Origin: an uncultured Ignavibacteriota bacterium
GTDB lineage: Bacteria > Bacteroidota > Ignavibacteria > Tepidaquicellales > Tepidaquicellaceae
Assembly (NCBI GenBank): GCA_937983305.1
Contig: CALKAJ010000218.1
Coordinates: 1-9,125, forward strand
Length of the DNA stretch: 9,125 bases
Reading direction: 5' to 3'
The position numbers were made by a program, and so were the translations under genes. Below are positions 1 through 5,100 of this stretch, piece by piece (position 1 is the first letter of the stretch; every line of letters starts with the position of its first letter). The notes under the pieces were generated by a model, which ran no database searches, was not told the DNA's origin, and saw only the letters and a program-made list of their open reading frames with translations.

Positions 1-867
1 ACGGAGGATAAAAAAGCGATTATATCAATACGAGGAACGATTGCAGACACGGGCGGATTAAGTTTTACGCCGGTAGCATACTTACCAATAGTAAAAGCTG
101 TCGGGAAGATAAAGATGTCAGAAGGAAAATGGTTTGAATACAAACTTGCGGAATTAGAAGGAGCGGGAGTACATCTCGGGATGTTACTATCATTAGGACA
201 TATATCAGAAGAATTAGTTGAACAGATTGACAAACAATACAAGGAAGGGGTAAGGGATTTCATAATACTTGGACACAGTCAGGGCAGTGCGATAGCATTT
301 CTTGCGACATCTTATATAAAATATTTACAGAAAGACAAGAAGTTACCGGAAGATTTCAGACTAAAGACATACTGCTTAGCGGCGCCGAAGACAGGGAATA
401 TTCAGTACGCATACGATTACGAAAAAATAACGATGGGCGGCTGGGCAATGTCAATAAACAATGTAATAGACTGGGTACCATTTATTGGATTGTCATTACA
501 ATCAGCGGAAGATTTTCCGAAAGTAAATCCATTCAGAGACATGCGCGGATTTTTAACAAGTCTTGGATACAAGCCCGGAGAAAAATTTGACGAGAACATG
601 AAGAAGTTAACAGAGGCAGTACCAAAATTGACGGAAGAATTCGCAAAGATAATCAAGGAAGATGTATATCCGCGAGTAATGAAGGCGATGCCGGGATATG
701 AAGAGCCGGAGATAATAAAGTCGGGATATTTTGAAAGAAGCGGAATAAACATACCGATGATACCGAATGCAGAATACTACAAAAAATTTCCAAACGACCC
801 TGCAAAGTATCAGGTATGGGAAAACCATTCAGTATATCCATATTATATTTTAGTAACGACTAATTAG
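1..867 (+). CDS. Class 3 lipase-like alpha/beta hydrolase, 5' end outside window
   Basis: The frame is open from base 1, so the gene starts upstream of the window; the ATG at 115 is internal, because the 38 codons before it carry a conserved lipase strand motif (IISIRGTI, residues 7-14 of the visible part). The nucleophile elbow GHSQG puts the catalytic Ser at visible residue 93. A likely Asp lies in NNVIDWVP (residue 157) and a likely His in ENHSVYPYY (residue 276), in the order usual for the Lipase_3 family. The family hydrolyses acylglycerols or related esters; the substrate here is unknown. Without the N-terminus I cannot tell whether it is secreted. The K/E-rich stretch between the Asp and His motifs is longer than in minimal lipases and looks like a helical insertion. 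The next gene starts 4 bp after the stop, so the two are probably co-transcribed. The family call is fairly secure; the physiological role is not known. Confidence 0.75.
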   Translation, partial: TEDKKAIISIRGTIADTGGLSFTPVAYLPIVKAVGKIKMSEGKWFEYKLAELEGAGVHLGMLLSLGHISEELVEQIDKQYKEGVRDFIILGHSQGSAIAFLATSYIKYLQKDKKLPEDFRLKTYCLAAPKTGNIQYAYDYEKITMGGWAMSINNVIDWVPFIGLSLQSAEDFPKVNPFRDMRGFLTSLGYKPGEKFDENMKKLTEAVPKLTEEFAKIIKEDVYPRVMKAMPGYEEPEIIKSGYFERSGINIPMIPNAEYYKKFPNDPAKYQVWENHSVYPYYILVTTN

Positions 868-871
868 GGAA

Positions 872-1216
872 ATGGCATACAAAACAGTAGATGAATACAT
901 AGAATCTTTTCCGGAAGAGAAGCAGAAATTATTAAAGCAGGTGCGGCGGATAGTAAAGAAGAATGCACCCGGAGCGGAGGAAGGTATGGGTTACGGAGTA
1001 CCGGCATATAAAACGAACGGAAAGCCCTTAGTATATTTTGCGGCATTTGCGAAGCACATAGGATTTTATGCGACACCATCGGGTCACAAGAAATTTGCGA
1101 AGGAGCTATCACAATACAAGCAAGGAAAGGGTTCGGTACAATTCCCATTTGAGAAGCCATTGCCAAAGGAACTGATAGCAGAGATAGTAAAGTTCAGGGT
1201 AAAGGAGAACGGATGA
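872..1216 (+). CDS. DUF1801 / YdhG-like small protein
   Basis: This 114-residue protein has the DUF1801 pattern: an N-terminal helix (TVDEYIESFPEEKQKLL), a central GYGVPAYKTNGKPLVYFAA strand segment, KHIGFYATPSG, then a basic helix and KGSVQFPFEKPLP near the C-terminus. The length is normal for the family and nothing appears truncated. The family has a YdhG-like fold; a Bacillus member has been linked to intracellular iron handling, but many members are uncharacterised, so I assign no function. It lacks a signal peptide and membrane segments and should be cytosolic. The ATG follows the preceding stop by 4 bp, and the GGGA just upstream may act as a weak ribosome site, which supports co-translation with the lipase-like gene. 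An alternative label in databases would be 'iron chaperone' or 'hypothetical protein'. Confidence 0.75.
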   Translation: MAYKTVDEYIESFPEEKQKLLKQVRRIVKKNAPGAEEGMGYGVPAYKTNGKPLVYFAAFAKHIGFYATPSGHKKFAKELSQYKQGKGSVQFPFEKPLPKELIAEIVKFRVKENG

Positions 1217-1221
1217 GGCAC

Positions 1222-1249
1222 GGGAATTAATCACATAACAAGAATTCCC
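1222..1249. other. Inverted repeat after the DUF1801 gene
   Basis: GGGAATT at 1222-1228 and AATTCCC at 1243-1249 form a perfect 7-bp stem with a 14-nt loop, just after the DUF1801 stop codon. No T-run follows, so it is not a typical intrinsic terminator; it may protect the mRNA end or act as a weak terminator. A second inverted repeat (TCAGAAA at 1255-1261, TTTCTGA at 1280-1286) lies between it and the next start codon. Confidence 0.35.
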
Positions 1250-1291
1250 TGAAGTCAGAAACACACGCAGTTATATATATTTCTGAAAAAA

Positions 1292-1543
1292 ATGAAAAAA
1301 CTAATAATTCTGATTTCAGGGATATTTATTATCGGATGCGGAGACACGGCAGTAAATACGGTTGAGATGCCTGAAATATTTTCCGTAGAAGTAATGATGA
1401 AAGACTCAACGAGCGGAGAATACAAATGCACAGCGATAGAATATCACAAAGAAATAAATACCTTAATATTTTTTTCCGGAACCGATACTATGCTAATCCC
1501 CTCTTTCGGGAATAATGTATTGAGGTTCAGGGTGAAGAGATGA
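1292..1543 (+). CDS. Small predicted lipoprotein, function unknown
   Basis: This 83-residue protein starts MKK, followed by a hydrophobic run (LIILISGIFII) and a lipobox IIGC with the acylated Cys at residue 16. This is a lipoprotein signal peptide that should be cut by signal peptidase II, leaving a mature chain of about 68 residues on a membrane surface. The mature part (residues 36-83: MKDSTSGEYKC, IEYHKEINTLIFFSG, VLRFRVKR) alternates polar and hydrophobic residues and could form a small beta structure; I recognise no domain. The start is well fixed because the signal peptide begins at this ATG. No Shine-Dalgarno is seen; the leader is A/T-rich, as is common in Bacteroidota-type genomes. 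The gene stands alone and a repeat array follows its stop. Confidence 0.6.
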   Translation: MKKLIILISGIFIIGCGDTAVNTVEMPEIFSVEVMMKDSTSGEYKCTAIEYHKEINTLIFFSGTDTMLIPSFGNNVLRFRVKR

Positions 1544-1552
1544 AAGTTTTAC

Positions 1553-1731
1553 CAACTCCGGAGGGTTTTATGTTTGTATAAAATAATATTTTTTTCCGAC
1601 TCCTTCAGGAGTCGTATGTTTGTAGAAAATAATGTTATTTCCGACTCCGTCAGGAGTCGTATGTTTGTAGGAAATAATGTTTTTTCCGACTCCGTCAGGA
1701 GTCGTATGTTTGTAGTAAATTAATGTCTTTT
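1553..1731. repeat. 45-bp tandem palindromic repeats, four units
   Basis: Three near-identical units start at 1597, 1642 and 1687, exactly 45 bp apart. A more divergent first unit starts at 1553, 44 bp before the second. Each unit has a hairpin core: CGACTCC, then 3-4 variable bases, then GGAGTCG in the last three, and CTCCGGAG in the first. The core is followed by TATGTTTGTA and an AAATAATgtt tail. The 8-mer TATGTTTG recurs at 1569, 1615, 1660 and 1705 and fits the Bacteroidota -7 promoter box. No convincing -33 box precedes any of them, so promoter function is doubtful. The units give open frames reading roughly FFPTPSGVVCL, which are almost certainly not proteins. This looks like a dispersed intergenic palindromic element amplified locally. 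Confidence 0.85.
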
Positions 1732-1740
1732 TCACTCCTC

Positions 1741-1764
1741 AATCCAAAGCTCCGGCTTTGGATT
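1741..1764. other. Strong stand-alone hairpin
   Basis: AATCCAAAGC at 1741-1750 and GCTTTGGATT at 1755-1764 form a perfect 10-bp stem around a TCCG tetraloop. It directly follows the 45-bp repeat array. The downstream sequence TATTTATA is AT-rich but not a clean T-run, so it could be a weak terminator for the upstream transcription unit or another dispersed palindrome. Confidence 0.5.
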
Positions 1765-1985
1765 TATTTATATTATCAATGAAGAAAATCAAGGATTTCT
1801 TTATTAAGGGCAATAATATTTTAATCTTTCATATTATTTGAGAACTTTTTACATTGAATTCAAAAAACAATGAATGATAATTTTATTAAATATTTTTTAA
1901 TAGATAAATTTCTTAATTGATATTTCAATAATTTATTTATACTTTAAGAACAGAGGATATTCAAATATTAACAATAAACAATGGG
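1765..1985. other. AT-rich stretch with no recognised feature
   Basis: No open frame of useful size, RNA gene or strong hairpin is visible on either strand. The composition is very AT-rich and unlike the coding region upstream. It may be a spacer or eroded sequence at the border between the resident genes and the CRISPR locus. Confidence 0.4.
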
Positions 1986-2046
1986 GAGACCCCCACAAGA
2001 CAAAATATAATTTTGACAGCAAAATAATGAGACCGCACAAGACAAA
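1986..2046 (+). repeat. Imperfect direct repeat flanking a CRISPR-repeat-like fragment
   Basis: GAGACCCCCACAAGACAAA (1986-2004) recurs as GAGACCGCACAAGACAAA (2029-2046), 43 bp apart, differing by one base change and one indel. The segment between the copies contains AATTTTGACAGCAAA (2009-2023), which matches the plus-strand CRISPR repeat core AATTTTGAAAGCAAA at 14 of 15 positions. It lies just beyond the tracrRNA terminator and in the opposite orientation to the tracrRNA anti-repeat. It may be a decayed repeat or anti-repeat; no function is shown. Confidence 0.5.
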
Positions 2047-2056
2047 TAATGATAAT

Positions 2057-2082
2057 AAAAAAAGGCGAGCAGAGCCCGCCTT
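2057..2082 (-). terminator. Intrinsic terminator of the tracrRNA
   Basis: Read on the minus strand, AAGGCGGGC, a TCT loop and GCTCGCCTT give a 9-bp stem including one G-U pair, followed by a run of five more T. This is a standard rho-independent terminator, and a terminator of this kind (AAGGCGGG...CTCGCCTT) is typical of Bacteroidota II-C tracrRNAs. Confidence 0.85.
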
Positions 2083-2155
2083 AAATGTTTTCACAACGGT
2101 AAAACCTTATTGTGATTTGCTTCAAAATTTACATAATAATAACAATAATTATCAT
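2057..2155 (-). ncRNA. tracrRNA
   Basis: The minus strand carries an anti-repeat at 2130-2110 that pairs with crRNA repeat bases 2-23: 20 Watson-Crick pairs plus one G-U, with one bulged crRNA U at position 15. Repeat base 1 could add a further G-U pair. Downstream come AAGGTTTTACC (a small GG/CC hairpin), GTTGTGAAAAC and the intrinsic terminator ending at 2057. This order (anti-repeat, AAGG hairpin, GTTGTGAAAAC, GC-rich terminator) is the recognised layout of Bacteroidota-type II-C tracrRNAs. The 5' end near 2155 is inferred from a TATATTTG -7 box at 2168-2161 and is uncertain by several bases; the 3' end is set by the terminator. The RNA would pair with pre-crRNA, allow RNase III cutting and scaffold Cas9. 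It is divergent from cas9, with its promoter touching the cas9 leader, so expression of the two may be linked. Confidence 0.88.
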
Positions 2156-2160
2156 AAAAT

Positions 2161-2168
2161 CAAATATA
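2161..2168 (-). promoter_or_regulatory. Probable tracrRNA -7 promoter box
   Basis: The minus strand reads TATATTTG from 2168 to 2161, a full match to the Bacteroidota -7 consensus TAnnTTTG. It would start transcription near 2155, about 25 bases before the anti-repeat. No TTTG or TTG is found at the usual -33 distance, which lies inside the cas9 start region, so the call rests on one box and on position. Confidence 0.45.
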
Positions 2169-2175
2169 AAAATTT

Positions 2176-5100
2176 ATGAAAAAAATTCTCGGATTAGATA
2201 TTGGGACATCATCTATCGGCTGGGCGATAGTTGAGACAGAAGACGATAATTTGCATAATGATTCAACAACCGAAGAATTAAAAACTGCAATAAATATCTC
2301 ACGCAAAGGTATCCATAAAGATGCTGTCGGAGTAAGAATAATCACACAGGAAGAAATGCATAGACGATTTATTGAAGGGAAAAAACTAAATGACTTCAAA
2401 GGACAAACATTAACACCAACCGCAAAGAGAAGAAAATACAGAGGAGCGCGCCGTATAAAATTCCGATATAAATTGAGAAGAGAAAAATTATTAACAGTGC
2501 TTGAGATATTAGGTATGAAACCTGAAGGGTCTTTCATTTATGATAATATCAAAAAAAGGTGGATTGATGATAAAAAGAACAGTAAATGGTACACAAAAGA
2601 AAAATTTTATACTATTGACAATTTTGGGAATAAGAAAAAAATCAAACGCGAAGATGGCGATATAGGAAGGCAATTATATGAATTAAGAGATAAAGCCGTG
2701 AAAGAAATGATTGACCTTAAAGATTGGGGACGAATAATGATTCAGTTAAATCAATATAGGGGATATAGCAGCGACCGATTTAGTAAAGATGAAAACAATA
2801 AGTTTGATTATTATACTGCACAAGTTGTTGAATTCGATCCAAACAAGTATACCCCATTTTACGACGACAACGAAAAAGACGAAAATGGAAAACCAAAATT
2901 AAAATATAACAGATATAAAATAATACTGAAAACAGATGACGAAATAGAGTACGGATACGATGAAATTCCAGGCCCAAAAAAGATATTTGAAGGATTGTTG
3001 TTTTATCCATCTGTAGAGTTCAAAAAAGGTGATTTTATTACAATTAAAAAACCTGAATTGATTCAAGAGAAAAGGAATAAAAAAATTATTAACGAATATT
3101 ATAAAATTACACTTACAAAGCCAGACCCAAAAGATTGGAATTACAAATATCAAAATCTTCATAAGACATTGACGGAATGGTGCGAGGCGGGTGGCACAGT
3201 AGGAACATATTTTTTCAAAAACTATTATTTAGCACAGAGCATAAGTAGAATTAGAAATAATATTGTGAATAGAGATTGGTATGAACAAGAATTTGAAGCA
3301 ATATGGAAAATGCAATACCCAAAATACAAAAAACAACTCGAGGAAATGCCAATTGCCAAAATAGTAGAGAAAACTTTCAAAGATGAAAAAATAAGGCAAG
3401 AAATACTTAGGAGAACCACATTTGAAGAGCAATTGAAATACCTTATCAAAGATAAGATTATTTTTTTTCAACGAGATTGGCAACAGAAAAACAGTAAAGG
3501 AAGATGCATATTTGAAAAAATTCCTGATGTAAAGAAACCAGGCGGACACATTGGACGTCCTGTAATACCACGAAGCCACCCATTACACCAAGAATTTAAA
3601 ATTTGGCAGCAAATAAATAATGTTAGAATTTGGGTACATCCATTAAATCAAAAACCTATCGAATTAATGGGAAATAATGACGAATGCTTTATCTATTTGC
3701 ATAAATACCCTTATCAGATAAAGGAATTACTTTACGATGAATTACAAAACAAAAAAGAACGTTCTTGGCGTACATTTGTAAATGACACCTTAAGTCTAAA
3801 TTTAAAGATTAACAAAGAGGATAAAAGTACTGGAGCAAATGAAAGTATTTATTATTCAGTTAATTATATTAAAATATCAAAAAAAGGACAAGAGCAGGAT
3901 AATAAATTAAAAGGAAATTCAACACTGTGTTCAATAAGGGATATATTAAGCGGCGAGATTGATGAAAATTGGTATCAAGCGATTCATAACAAAACTGGAA
4001 TTGAAAATCTCTTATTATTATGGGAAATAATATACGATAAGACTATCAGAAGTCCATTAGACGTTGCAAATAATATAAAAAAACATTTTCCGGAATTAGA
4101 AGCAAAAGCTGAGGCATTATCGAAGATTGTATTTGCTGATAGCGGTATGGGTAATCTTTCAGCGAAAGCTATTCGGAATATTTTACCATTTATGAGAGAC
4201 GGGAAATACTGGAGCGAAATAAATTTTACAAGCAAGGGTGCTTCAAATTTATCAACCTTAATTAAACTAAACAAAGAAGAAAAAGATAACAAACAGGATG
4301 AAAAGCTTAATTCATTAAAAGAATTTATTCCTGACAAAAAAACAAGATTAAGATTATCATATTTCGATAGTAAAATATGCTTCAAAGGTTTGAATTACTG
4401 GGAAGCCGTGTCTGTGGTGTATGGTTCTCATTCAACGAAAGAAATCACAAAAGTTGAAATCTTAGAAAGAGTCCCCAATCATTCTATGAATAATCCTGTA
4501 GTAGAAAAAATTGTAAATGAGACACTAGTGCTTGTTAATAGTCTAAAAGCCAAATATGACTTTGACGAAATCAGAATAGAATTATGTCGTGAATTAAAAG
4601 CAAGCCGAGAAGAACGAGAACAGATATGGGAAAGTATTGATAACAACACAGAGAAGATAGAACGAGCAAAAGCAATACTGCGAGAACTCAATAATCATGA
4701 CAGCAAAAACGAATTAAATGTAGAGGTTAACAATAAGAAAAATATAGATAAAATTAAGTTAATAGAGGAAGTCGTAGAAAATATAAAAGGTAAAGACTTT
4801 GAGAAAGAAACTAAAATTTTCAAACAAAAAGAACCTTCAAAAGCAGATATAAATAAATATATACTTTGGCTTGAGCAACATTTTAAATGCCCATATACTA
4901 ACAAGCCAATTCCTTTAACAGATGTGTTTTCGAAATACAAGAAAGTAGAAATTGAGCACATTATTCCGCGAGAACGATATTTCGATAATTCTTACAGTAA
5001 TAAAGTTATAACTTGGAAAGAGATAAACTCATTAAAAGGTAGTAGAACAGCTTTTGAATTTATAGTAAGCAAAAGAAAAGATGATGAAACAACTTTATCG

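Noticed and set aside
115..867. Lipase-like gene starting at the ATG at 115
   Set aside because: The same frame is open from base 1 and the codons before 115 encode the conserved IISIRGT strand, so the gene is longer and cut by the window edge.
1555..1720. Short peptides of the type FFPTPSGVVCL read from the 45-bp repeats
   Set aside because: They come from a palindromic DNA repeat, stop in every unit, and have no start context.
2009..2090. Plus-strand tracrRNA using the hairpin at 2062-2082 as terminator
   Set aside because: No T-run follows the hairpin on the plus strand, the anti-repeat match is shorter, and the minus strand has the complete family-typical tracrRNA layout.
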